Shown piece by piece: positions 35,646-43,788 of a DNA stretch of 64,000 nucleotides. Under the pieces are notes generated by a model. The model saw nothing but the letters and a program-made list of their open reading frames with translations, was not told where the DNA came from and ran no database searches. The DNA comes from Paraglaciecola sp. MB-3u-78. Its GTDB lineage: Bacteria; Pseudomonadota; Gammaproteobacteria; Enterobacterales; Alteromonadaceae. The stretch spans positions 186,001-250,000 of the forward strand of contig NZ_PJCF01000012.1 in the NCBI RefSeq assembly GCF_002835935.1, given 5' to 3'. A program made the translations under genes and the position numbers. The number at the start of each line of letters is the position of its first letter. The first letter of the stretch is position 1.

Positions 35646-37062
35646 TAACAAGCTAATTTTACTCTCGGCTATTAGTTCATCTGTGCTGTATTTTGGACTA
35701 ATAGCTGTTGGTCAGCCACACCTGATTGCCTCTACAGCGTCTATCACGCTGTTTACTGCCATGTTATGGGTCACTGAAGCGTTACCTATTCCTGTGACCT
35801 CGCTTATCCCCTTTTTTGGTTTTCCTATGGCGGGGGTGTTGACCCATAAAGAGTCTGCATCGGCGCTGGGCAGCCACGTTATTTTATTGTTGATGGGCGC
35901 GTTTATGCTTTCAAAGGCATTGGAAAAGTCCAATGTGCATAGTCGATTGGCTTTTTACTTAGTTAATCTCACGGGCGGTAAAAGTGCTAAACGTTTGGTG
36001 TTCGGCTTTATGTTGACCGCCGCCATTTTAAGTATGTGGATTTCTAATTCAGCCACTACCTTAATGTTATTACCTATCACCCTGGCAGTACTACAACATG
36101 TAAAAGATCCTAAGCTAACTATTGCTATGCTCCTAGGCATCGCCTATGCGGCAAGCCTAGGGGGCGTAGGCACGCCTGTAGGTACTCCACCGAACATTAT
36201 TTTTATGAGTGTTTACCTTGAAACCCAAGGCAAAGAAATCAGCTTTCTAGAGTGGATGAAAACGGGTGTACCTATAGTTGTTATTGGTATACCCGTTATT
36301 GCTTGGTGGTTAACTCGCAACTTAACAGATACTCAAGAGTATGTTTTACCCAAATCAGGGGCTTGGCAACCGGCTGAAAAGCGGGTGTTGATCACCTTTG
36401 TGATGGTAGCACTGGCTTGGATGTTTAGACCTTATTGGACAGTATGGTTAAATATGCCGAGTATTGGCGACAGTAGTATTGCTCTGGCCGGCGTTGTTTT
36501 GATGTTTTTGATTCCTAATGGGAATAAGATTGAAGAATCAGCCACTGCAGTAAAGGATAGTCAATTTGGTGAAGTGGCCGAAAAAGCCAAATCAGACAAA
36601 TTACTCGACTGGGAGACGGCCGTCGCCATTCCATGGGGCATGTTGTTATTATTCGCAGGTGGCATTTGTATCGCAAAAGCATTTTCTGCTTCAGGGTTAA
36701 GTGCCTTAATGGGGGATGGTTTGACAGGTTTATCTGACTTACCCGTACCTTTGTTAATTTTATGTATTTGTTTGTTTGTGACTTTCTTAACTGAAATCAC
36801 TTCAAATACGGCGACTGCCACCTTATTGATGCCGATTCTCGCCGCCGCAGGTGTTGCCGCTGGGATTGATCCCGCGTTAATGATGATGCCAGCCGCCATC
36901 AGTGCTAGTTGCGCTTTTATGTTGCCGGTGGCCACTGCACCTAATGCCATAGTATATGGGATGGATAAATTCAGTATTAAAACCATGGCCAGAGAAGGCT
37001 TAATGCTTAATATTTTCTTGGCGTTTATTATTACTGGGGTGAGTTACCTGACTTTGTCTTAA
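35635..37062 (+). CDS. DASS-family sodium/dicarboxylate (SLC13-type) symporter
   Basis: A 475-residue inner-membrane protein with about 12 hydrophobic segments. Both family substrate loops are present: WISNSATTLMLLP (SNT motif, residues about 133-145) and TEITSNTATATLLMP (about 385-400), along with GTPPNIIFM. Members import succinate, malate or other dicarboxylates with sodium. The start overlaps nagZ by 11 bp. A second, truncated copy of its last ~125 codons lies at 39754-40140, so the gene was once one of a pair. The substrate is inferred from family only. Confidence 0.9.
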   Translation: MQTNNKLILLSAISSSVLYFGLIAVGQPHLIASTASITLFTAMLWVTEALPIPVTSLIPFFGFPMAGVLTHKESASALGSHVILLLMGAFMLSKALEKSNVHSRLAFYLVNLTGGKSAKRLVFGFMLTAAILSMWISNSATTLMLLPITLAVLQHVKDPKLTIAMLLGIAYAASLGGVGTPVGTPPNIIFMSVYLETQGKEISFLEWMKTGVPIVVIGIPVIAWWLTRNLTDTQEYVLPKSGAWQPAEKRVLITFVMVALAWMFRPYWTVWLNMPSIGDSSIALAGVVLMFLIPNGNKIEESATAVKDSQFGEVAEKAKSDKLLDWETAVAIPWGMLLLFAGGICIAKAFSASGLSALMGDGLTGLSDLPVPLLILCICLFVTFLTEITSNTATATLLMPILAAAGVAAGIDPALMMMPAAISASCAFMLPVATAPNAIVYGMDKFSIKTMAREGLMLNIFLAFIITGVSYLTLS

Positions 37063-37212
37063 TGTAATACTGCTAGTTTTGAACCAATATTATCTTGTGG
37101 TTGAATTAGCTATCTAATACCAAACTACAATCTCATGATGTCGAATGGCAGATTCGTGCTGCTGATGTAAAACAGTACCGCGTGAACGGTAAATATGGCG
37201 TTAGGGAACAAA

Positions 37213-37246
37213 AAAGGTTGGACTTATTTAAATAAATCCAACCTTT
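37213..37246. terminator. Long palindrome between the DASS gene and the convergent small gene
   Basis: AAAGGTTGGA (37213-37222) pairs with TCCAACCTTT (37237-37246). The inner TTATTTAAATAA is also palindromic, giving one long stem with a single C/A mismatch. It lies between convergent genes, so it may terminate from both sides; the T runs are short. Confidence 0.6.
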
Positions 37247-37296
37247 AACACCATAGTTATTTTAATACAGATACTGATATTCAGAATTTTATGTAG

Positions 37297-37605
37297 CTAC
37301 TCACAGTCAGGTAAAACTTTATTATCAATTTTTAGCTCTTTGCCAATTTTAACAAGCTCAACTGTTTCACTGTCACAAAACAAATATGGTTTATCCACCA
37401 AGATTTTCATTATTTCAAATAAATAATATACGCTCAATTTCTGTCCTTCAACTGTGGGCATTTGACCAACTTGCATCATTTGAAGAACCCCAATATTAAC
37501 TTTCGTTTGCCCTTGGTAAAATATGAACTGTTGATAAGCTAACAGGTAAAATGAAAGTAACCCTGTTACCAATACACCAAGCAAAAAATACTTAACTTTT
37601 ATCAT
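37297..37605 (-). CDS. Unknown small membrane-anchored protein
   Basis: I do not recognise this 102-residue protein. It has one N-terminal membrane segment (YFLLGVLVTGLLSFYLLAY) followed by a charged ~75-residue part with two Cys (near 78 and 101) that would face the periplasm. It is downstream of the exported 268-residue gene in the same direction with 33 bp between them, so the two are probably co-transcribed. It lies in the accessory stretch between the intact and truncated DASS genes. Confidence 0.65.
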   Translation of the reverse strand: MIKVKYFLLGVLVTGLLSFYLLAYQQFIFYQGQTKVNIGVLQMMQVGQMPTVEGQKLSVYYLFEIMKILVDKPYLFCDSETVELVKIGKELKIDNKVLPDCE

Positions 37606-37638
37606 AACTTACTGTTCCTCATCTAAGTCAAATTGTCA

Positions 37639-38445
37639 CTAAATATAGGAAAAAGTGATACTAGAAATTTCTCCGTTAACTCTTGTGACCCACATCCACA
37701 TTTCGCAAGATGTACCCCCACTAACAGTACTTGAGGTTGCATAATATGACCCACCCGTTGGAGCAGAAGCATAAACGCTATTATTACTGATAGCTCCATC
37801 AGCGCCTACAATCGAGTCAGGAACAGGGGTAAAAGACTTTGGTGGCGTAAAAGCCCCTTCTAGCAAGGATTCGTAAAGGATTGAAGTACCATCAGGAAAG
37901 TGAACCAAAAACCTTATGGTTTTGGTAATACCAAATATTTTATAAAACAAGATTGAGGTAGTGTTTGTCGCAAAGAAAGCTTGTCCTTCTGGAGTTCCTC
38001 TTAAAAAGGTTGATAATATCCCACATAATCCATATGTTGCAGAACCACATTCTTCTAGCAAAACATGGTTTTCAGGTATATGCACACTAATGGGTTTCTT
38101 CAAGGATTGAATAAGCTCAGAAACATTCGATTCCATTACAGCCGTTTCTCTCACTGAGCTTATTAAATATGCGGTTCCGGCACCGAAGTTATTGGCATCT
38201 TGAACAACGTCCAATTCTATATACCAGATTTTGGTATTTATTGAGGTGTTTATAACAATTGTATTCCAATGGCCTTCTGGGGCTGTCGACATATAGGATA
38301 TTGCCGTATTTTCAAAATCCGTTTGAGTGCTGCAGGAATTGCATTCAATTGTTATTTCTTGGGTGGCGTAAGCACTATGGGAATATACGGCGGAAATAAT
38401 ATAGAGTAACGCGGATAGGGTGATTAACTTGAACTTATACAACAT
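37639..38445 (-). CDS. Unknown exported protein
   Basis: I do not recognise this 268-residue protein. A signal peptide (LITLSALLYIISAVYSHSAYA, cleavage before TQE) is clear. The mature part begins with CNSCST, a CxxC pair, and has two more Cys pairs (CGSATYGLCG near 132-141, and one near 250). It contains many Ser/Thr and ends in a beta-like GEISSITFSYI. Disulfide bonds in the periplasm are likely. It sits next to the small membrane protein and just before an IS1595-type element, in the stretch separating two copies of a transporter gene. Confidence 0.65.
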   Translation of the reverse strand: MLYKFKLITLSALLYIISAVYSHSAYATQEITIECNSCSTQTDFENTAISYMSTAPEGHWNTIVINTSINTKIWYIELDVVQDANNFGAGTAYLISSVRETAVMESNVSELIQSLKKPISVHIPENHVLLEECGSATYGLCGILSTFLRGTPEGQAFFATNTTSILFYKIFGITKTIRFLVHFPDGTSILYESLLEGAFTPPKSFTPVPDSIVGADGAISNNSVYASAPTGGSYYATSSTVSGGTSCEMWMWVTRVNGEISSITFSYI

Positions 38446-38541
38446 GATTATTTCCTTAAATAACTAAATTTTGAAAGTTTAATCTACAGCTTCAAAACCA
38501 TCTGATTTTAGACCTGAACTTAAAACTAAGTTATAGGCATT

Positions 38542-38550
38542 TAAAATTTA
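38542..38550. repeat. Target-site duplication, left
   Basis: TAAAATTTA stands directly outside the left end of the IS1595-type element and is repeated at 39525-39533. The true duplication is probably 8 bp (AAAATTTA), as is usual for this family. Confidence 0.85.
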
Positions 38551-39524
38551 CATGCTTCTCCATTTAACTCAGGTTGATTTTAAAGGAGTATGAATAATTG
38601 CCAAGTTTAACAATCGATTAGGTATTTGTTTTTCCACAAAACGGCGATTATACCGATAACAAAACTCATTCAAGTATTCTTGTAAGTAATTACCCGTAAC
38701 GCCATGAAACGTGCCCAACAAAAACGTTTTCAAATTACCTATCGCGATATGAACCCAAGGCAACCATTCGTCTACCTTTTCACTTGGCGTGACTCTTGGC
38801 TCATGTTGCTGTGTTTTATCTATAATATTTAACGCAGGATAAGCATCCGTTCTGACATGCTGATTAGCTAAAAGGTGATGTGATACAAATTCTTTTACTG
38901 TTTTAAAATTCACATTTTTAACCGCTTTCATTGCGATAAACCCTGCCTTTTTATGCTTGTTTTCACATGCTATGATAATGGGGGTTTTCCCTTCTGCTCC
39001 ACGACCACGCTTGCCTTTGTGCTTACCGCCAACAAAGGCATCATCTAACTCTATTGTGCCCGACAATCGGTAGAGGCTATCCCTGTGTCCCATAGCCGCT
39101 CTCACTTTCGTTAACATAAGCCGAGCAGTCTTCCAATTCACTTCAATAAGCTTGCTTAGCCTTAACGCTGAAATACTGCCTTTGTCTGAGCCTATAAAAT
39201 ACAGTGCCCAAAACCATTTGAGTAACGGTAGATGACTACCATGAAATAAAGTACCTGACATCACCGATGTTTGCTTATGACAATGGCTGCATTCGGTTAA
39301 TTCTCGGCAGTGAAGGTCAATCCCATTGTCGTGACCACATTGAGGACACATAAACCCATTAGGCCACTTCATTTCCTTCAGATACTGGAGACAATCTTTA
39401 TTCGTTCTGAATTGCTGTTGCCACGTTAAAAAACTGGCTTCTGGCGTGTTCATGTTCGAACTCCCTTAAACTGTTTATTTTCATATACAGTTTAGTTCAT
39501 GCCTGAGCAAAGTGGAGAAGCATG
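38551..39524 (-). mobile_element. IS1595-family insertion sequence, complete (974 bp)
   Basis: The ends are inverse copies: CATGCTTCTCCATTTAACTC at the left, and CATGCTTCTCCACTTTGCTC as the reverse complement of the right. A matching target duplication flanks them and the transposase frame is intact. The element lies in a gene-free gap rather than in a gene. A different IS1595-type element occurs at 58329-59368. Confidence 0.92.
38569..39453 (-). CDS. IS1595-family transposase (ISXO2-like)
   Basis: A 294-residue transposase. An N-terminal zinc ribbon is seen (CPQCGHDNG at 37-45, then CSHCHK), followed by a DDE-type ISXO2 domain: IELDDAFVGGKHKGKRG with the first Asp near 140, RTDAYPALN with the second near 203, and YLQEYLNEFCYRYNRR near the end (Asn/Glu position as in the family). 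The length is normal and no frameshift is seen, so it may be active. It is only distantly related to the transposase at 58371-59330. Confidence 0.93.
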   Translation of the reverse strand: MNTPEASFLTWQQQFRTNKDCLQYLKEMKWPNGFMCPQCGHDNGIDLHCRELTECSHCHKQTSVMSGTLFHGSHLPLLKWFWALYFIGSDKGSISALRLSKLIEVNWKTARLMLTKVRAAMGHRDSLYRLSGTIELDDAFVGGKHKGKRGRGAEGKTPIIIACENKHKKAGFIAMKAVKNVNFKTVKEFVSHHLLANQHVRTDAYPALNIIDKTQQHEPRVTPSEKVDEWLPWVHIAIGNLKTFLLGTFHGVTGNYLQEYLNEFCYRYNRRFVEKQIPNRLLNLAIIHTPLKST

Positions 39525-39533
39525 TAAAATTTA
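39525..39533. repeat. Target-site duplication, right
   Basis: TAAAATTTA, identical to 38542-38550, immediately outside the right end of the element. Confidence 0.85.
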
Positions 39534-39753
39534 TTAAGCCGCAAATGAATTGAAGTCTAGTATCCAATTTAAAACAGTACTGGGTAAATTATTTTACGCA
39601 AACTTTATTTACCATTCAGCTAAATATGTAATTGAAAAAGCCACTGTTTTGACCAACTCATAGAGAAATTTGCAAAAGCTATATATTGATGAGGGATGTC
39701 GCTTTGTATGCTATTTAAGGTCAATATGGACTCCTTAGGGTTATTTATGCTCC

Positions 39754-40140
39754 ATGATTGCAAAGGCCTTTTCTGCCTCAGGGTTAAGTGCCTTAATGGG
39801 AGAAGGCTTATCAGCCTTGCCAGTTCCCTTGCTTATTCTATCTATCTGTTTGTTTGTGACTTTTTTAACTGAAATCACTTCAAATACTGCTACCGCCACC
39901 TTATTGATGCCAATACTCGCCGCCGCAGGTGTTGCCGCTGGGATTGATCCCGCGTTAATGATGATGCCAGCGGCCATCAGTGCTAGTTGTGCTTTTATGT
40001 TACCTGTAGCCACTGCACCTAATGCCATCGTCTACGGTATGGATAAATTCAGTATTAAAACTATGGCCAGAGAAGGTTTGATGTTGAATATATTTTTGGC
40101 ATTTATCATTACGGCTGTGAGTTACGTGACCTTATCCTAA
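39754..40140 (+). pseudogene. Truncated second copy of the DASS transporter (C-terminal third)
   Basis: The 128 codons repeat the end of the intact transporter (35635-37062) almost residue for residue: IAKAFSASGLSALMG, TEITSNTATATLLMP, then GIDPALMMMPAAISASCAF and a matching end VSYVTLS. A two-residue gap lies after LSALMGEG. Most base differences are at third codon positions, so the copy diverged under selection before it lost its front. Similarity stops at about 39750. The fragment retains an ATG but only a few membrane segments, so it cannot transport alone. Confidence 0.88.
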
Positions 40141-40407
40141 CTTAATACTTCTTTTTCTAAGCTGCTCTTACCTTGGTCATAATTGATATATTTAATCAAT
40201 TTGTCGTTTGTTACTAAAGATATAACATATTTCCTTTTGCATCATATTTGCGCAATAAACCTCCAGATTAGTGCATCTTTATCTGAGACTTCAACCTAGA
40301 TCCTTATAAATAAAGGCTTAACAAGGCTGGCATTAATTCTGCTATATGCTTTGTGTACAGCACTTTCTTCTGTATTCCCAATTATTACGATATTGCTAAG
40401 GGGCGTC

Positions 40408-41226
40408 ATGGAAGTTGAACTGTTGTTGTTTGTAGGCACGTTATGTGTAGCGGGTGCAATTGCGGGAATTACGGCTGGATTGTTTGGAAATGGCGGTGGA
40501 TTTGTGGTGGTACCTGCGTTGTTGGCGGTTTTTCCTTTTTTTAGTGAATCATCGGGGGAACTCATTAAGGTCGCTATCGGTACCTCATTAGCATCAATTG
40601 TTGTGTCTAGTGCGCGTTCTGTGCAAGCACATAAAAAAATGAACGCTGTTGATTTTGCAATATTGAAAGACTGGTCAGTCTGGTTGGTTATTGGGGTGTT
40701 GATTGGCTTATATATCGCCTCGAAGACAAGTCCAGAAAGTTTGATCCTGGTGTTTGCAACGGGGGTTTTATTTTATTCAATATACTTTTTGTTTCCTGGG
40801 CTTTTTAAAAGTTCATCAAGCACCTTAAGTATGCCCCAAGGACCATTTAAAGTCGGGTTAGCCTCTTTTTTAGGAGGGTTTTCAGCGTTACTTGGTATAG
40901 GCGGCGGAACGATTACTGTTATGACAATGGTGATCTGTAATCGCAGTGTTCACCAAGCAGTAGCAACGGCTGCAGGTGTCGGTTTTATTATTGGTTTACC
41001 AGGAGCAATTGGATTCTTGCTGATGGGGCACAACGTCAATAATCTTCCATACGGTACCTTTGGCTACATCAATCTACCTGCACTTGTTGCCATTAGTGCG
41101 GGGTCAATCTTAACAGCACCTATAGGTGCTAAATGGGCGCATAGTTTGGACGAGGTCAGTCTGAAGAGAATGTTTGGACTTTACTTAGTCGTGGTGTCCA
41201 TTTCTATGTATTACAAAGCATTTTAA
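40408..41226 (+). CDS. TauE/SafE-family membrane permease
   Basis: About 272 residues from ATG 40408, chosen for the AAGGGG just upstream; the frame is open from 40351. Seven to eight membrane segments form two similar halves. Each half holds the family's glycine-rich motif: GLFGNGGGFVVVPAL near 25-40 and LLGIGGGTITVMTM near 170-185. Members export or import sulfite, sulfonates or other small organic anions. It is followed after 31 bp by the Tat-exported aminotransferase, so the two are likely co-transcribed and the substrate may relate to that enzyme. The actual substrate is unknown. Confidence 0.87.
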   Translation: MEVELLLFVGTLCVAGAIAGITAGLFGNGGGFVVVPALLAVFPFFSESSGELIKVAIGTSLASIVVSSARSVQAHKKMNAVDFAILKDWSVWLVIGVLIGLYIASKTSPESLILVFATGVLFYSIYFLFPGLFKSSSSTLSMPQGPFKVGLASFLGGFSALLGIGGGTITVMTMVICNRSVHQAVATAAGVGFIIGLPGAIGFLLMGHNVNNLPYGTFGYINLPALVAISAGSILTAPIGAKWAHSLDEVSLKRMFGLYLVVVSISMYYKAF

Positions 41227-41257
41227 AATTAATGAGAGACAACTAAAGGGTGACCAC

Positions 41258-42424
41258 ATGACAGACAATTTAAGTAGACGATTATTTTTACGAGGGACTA
41301 TAGCAACAGCTTCTGCAGTTGCCGCAGGTGGATTGGTTTCTTTGTCGGGTAATGCACTAGCGGGCCAACATCTCGCACCAGTTATTAACTATGGTCCAGG
41401 TGCGGGCATTGCCAAACTTAACGCTAATGAAAATCCTTATGGGCCAAGCCCAGGTGCAATGAAAGCGATCATGCAAGCTAGTACTAAGGGAGCATACTAT
41501 GCTTCTGAGCCCTACAAAGTACTGGTTGATATGATAGCCGAGAAAAATGGCTTAAGTAACAGCCAAATTTCATTGAGTGCGGGTTCCAGTGGCGTATTGT
41601 CTTATGCTGCTAACGCAGCCTCTACAAAAGGTTTAATACTTGGACCCGATTTATTTTGGGATACCACTGCTAAGGCGCCACAAAAAACCGGTGGTGCAAA
41701 AATCAAACGCATAGCTAAAACCACTGATCTAAGTATTGATCTAGACGCCATGTATGCCGCCATTGATGCTGATGTCGCTATGGTACATATCACCAATCCA
41801 AATAATCCTACTGGGCGTTTATTGGATGCTGGAAAGTTAAGAGATTTTTGTATTAAGGCTTCTAAGAAAACTTTAGTCTTAGTAGATGAAGCTTATAATG
41901 AAGTAACCGATATGCCTGAAAAAAACTCAATGGTGTCCTTGGTCAGAGAAGGGCATAACGTCATAGTGGCTAAAACTTTCTCTAAAATATATGGCTTAGC
42001 AGGTATGCGTGTCGGTTATATGATGGCATCTGAAGAAAATACCGCCAGTATTAATCGTTTTAGTTTAGGTGGGTATGCCATGAACCAAGCTGGATTAGCT
42101 GCGGCTATTGCGAGTTATAACGATGAAGCCTTTTTAAACATGTCCAAGTCAAAAATTGTTGAGGGACGGGAAATGGTGTTGGATGCCGTTAAGGCAAATG
42201 AATTAACGGCACTGCCTTCTTCGACTAATTTTGTATTTGTTGATTTGGCCCAAGGCAATGCAGAAATCTTTCGACAAAAAATGGCGGAACAAAATGTGTT
42301 AATTCGAGGTATTTATCAAGATTATAATCATTGGTCTCGTGTGAGTATGGGCATGATCCCTGACGTGCAAAAGTATGTAAATGCATTGCCCAGGGCTCTA
42401 GAACAAACCTTAGCCTTGTCTTAA
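41258..42424 (+). CDS. Tat-exported HisC-like class I/II aminotransferase
   Basis: A 388-residue PLP enzyme of the histidinol-phosphate aminotransferase type: KLNANENPYGPSP, ITNPNNPTGRLL, VDEAYNEV, and the PLP lysine in VAKTFSKIYGLAGMRVGY (near residue 245). Unlike ordinary HisC it begins with a twin-arginine signal (LSRRLFLRGTIATASAVAAG, cleavage about residue 36 after NALA), so a folded, cofactor-loaded enzyme would be exported to the periplasm. No his operon is present. Neighbours are a TauE-type permease, a convergent LysR regulator and a TonB-dependent receptor. This suggests a periplasmic step in the use of an amino compound or amino acid derivative (inference). Confidence 0.9.
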   Translation: MTDNLSRRLFLRGTIATASAVAAGGLVSLSGNALAGQHLAPVINYGPGAGIAKLNANENPYGPSPGAMKAIMQASTKGAYYASEPYKVLVDMIAEKNGLSNSQISLSAGSSGVLSYAANAASTKGLILGPDLFWDTTAKAPQKTGGAKIKRIAKTTDLSIDLDAMYAAIDADVAMVHITNPNNPTGRLLDAGKLRDFCIKASKKTLVLVDEAYNEVTDMPEKNSMVSLVREGHNVIVAKTFSKIYGLAGMRVGYMMASEENTASINRFSLGGYAMNQAGLAAAIASYNDEAFLNMSKSKIVEGREMVLDAVKANELTALPSSTNFVFVDLAQGNAEIFRQKMAEQNVLIRGIYQDYNHWSRVSMGMIPDVQKYVNALPRALEQTLALS

Positions 42425-42434
42425 GGCTCATACC

Positions 42435-43382
42435 TCAAAAGAGTATTTTTCCTCTCCAATTGCCCAAGGAATGGGCTTCTTTTGTTAGTCCTAATATTGT
42501 TTTACTGACAACTTGCATGGCAATACTGGCCACTCGTTTTGAATTATTCACTAACAGTACATCTCGGCTAAGCTCAGGTTGAGTAATAGTAATCGTTTTG
42601 ACTTGTCTAGATTTCTCTAAATGAAATACTGCAGAAGACGGCAGGATCATCAGGCCTAGTCCATCGGTCACATAACGTAAATTGGTCATCAGTAATCCAA
42701 AATTTTGTTTATTCCAAATTCTAACCCCTGTCTGCGTTTCATAACGATTGAGCATTTGAACTAAGGGATCATTTTGGTTGGGCAAGATGATTTCAAATTC
42801 AGCGAGCTGTTTAAACTCAATAATGTCTTGTTTGGCAAGTTTCTCATATGATTTTGTATTTGGTTCAGTACCAACAACCAGATAAATATTCTCTTTAATC
42901 AGAGGTGTGCTGGAAAAATTCTTATCCAAGATGGTGTTTTCATAGGTAATGGCTAAATCAATTTGCCCATTGCTAAGACATTGGTTTAGAAAATCAGTGG
43001 TGCCGTAATGTAATGTGAGTTCAACATTTGGGTAGTTTTTCTGAATGGCTTGCGTGAGTGGTATCGCTAACACATTACATACTGCCTGAGCCATGCCAAT
43101 GGATATTCGACCAGTGGGATTTGATTCAGCATCGACAATTTCGCTTTTAGCTATCCCCATTTGATGGACAATAGATTTAGCTCTTAGATAGAATTTTTCT
43201 CCACTTGTTGTGAGTCTAACGCCCCTAAAATCCCGTTCAAATAATTGCACTGATAATTCGTGCTCCAAACTAGAAATTTGCTGACTAATAGCCGGTTGAG
43301 CGATATCCAGTTCTTTTGCTGCACCTGTAATACTGCCTTTATCAGCCGTTTTGAGAAAGTACTTTAATTGTTTGCTATTCAT
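42435..43382 (-). CDS. LysR-family transcriptional regulator
   Basis: About 315 residues from ATG 43382 (MNSKQLKYFLKTADKGS); the frame extends to 43418 but the added residues are not family-like. The N-terminal winged helix is typical (SITGAAKELDIAQPAISQQI, LEHELSVQLFERDFRGVRLT), followed by a LysR substrate-binding domain. LysR proteins usually control a divergent gene; here that is the TonB-dependent receptor 407 bp away. The gene ends 10 bp from the convergent aminotransferase. Control of the receptor and permease-aminotransferase genes is plausible but unproven. Confidence 0.9.
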   Translation of the reverse strand: MNSKQLKYFLKTADKGSITGAAKELDIAQPAISQQISSLEHELSVQLFERDFRGVRLTTSGEKFYLRAKSIVHQMGIAKSEIVDAESNPTGRISIGMAQAVCNVLAIPLTQAIQKNYPNVELTLHYGTTDFLNQCLSNGQIDLAITYENTILDKNFSSTPLIKENIYLVVGTEPNTKSYEKLAKQDIIEFKQLAEFEIILPNQNDPLVQMLNRYETQTGVRIWNKQNFGLLMTNLRYVTDGLGLMILPSSAVFHLEKSRQVKTITITQPELSRDVLLVNNSKRVASIAMQVVSKTILGLTKEAHSLGNWRGKILF

Positions 43383-43788
43383 ATGGACTTCATACCTGCC
43401 AATCGAACTTTGCAACATAATTGTGCAATCGAGCCATTAATGCGCATTTAAATATTTTTCCCCATCCATTTAGCCGGTATTGGTAATACATTTAATTTAA
43501 GTAATTCAAGTACCGTGCCATTAAGCCGATCATAAGCCAGTGGTACGGCGGACTTCAGTGGGTATAAGCAAATTAGGGGGGGGCTATACAAAATTCGCAT
43601 TATTGATTGGCATTTGTGTTGCTTTTTATCAGTAAGAAGCGGGGTTTATTGCTGTGCTTGTTACCTAAAAAGGTGCATTGCACTTGCGTAGTCCACATCG
43701 TTTCCAAATTGTGTATGAATCGCCGATTTAGAGCGTTGAAGCACTCAGGTTTAGGAATAAAACTATTGTTCACTATAAGAGGTTAAAT
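43383..43788. other. Divergent regulatory region between lysR and the TonB-receptor gene
   Basis: A 406-bp region holding both promoters. LysR sites (T-N11-A type) are expected, but none could be singled out by eye. AAGAGG precedes the receptor ATG. No open frame of note. Confidence 0.45.

Noticed and set aside
36561-36986. 141-codon open frame opposite the DASS gene, repeated at 39741-40028
   Set aside because: Antisense of conserved membrane segments; it recurs only because the sense gene is duplicated.
41258-42424. Histidine biosynthesis gene hisC
   Set aside because: The protein has a twin-arginine signal and no his neighbours, so the biosynthetic role is unlikely although the fold is HisC-like.
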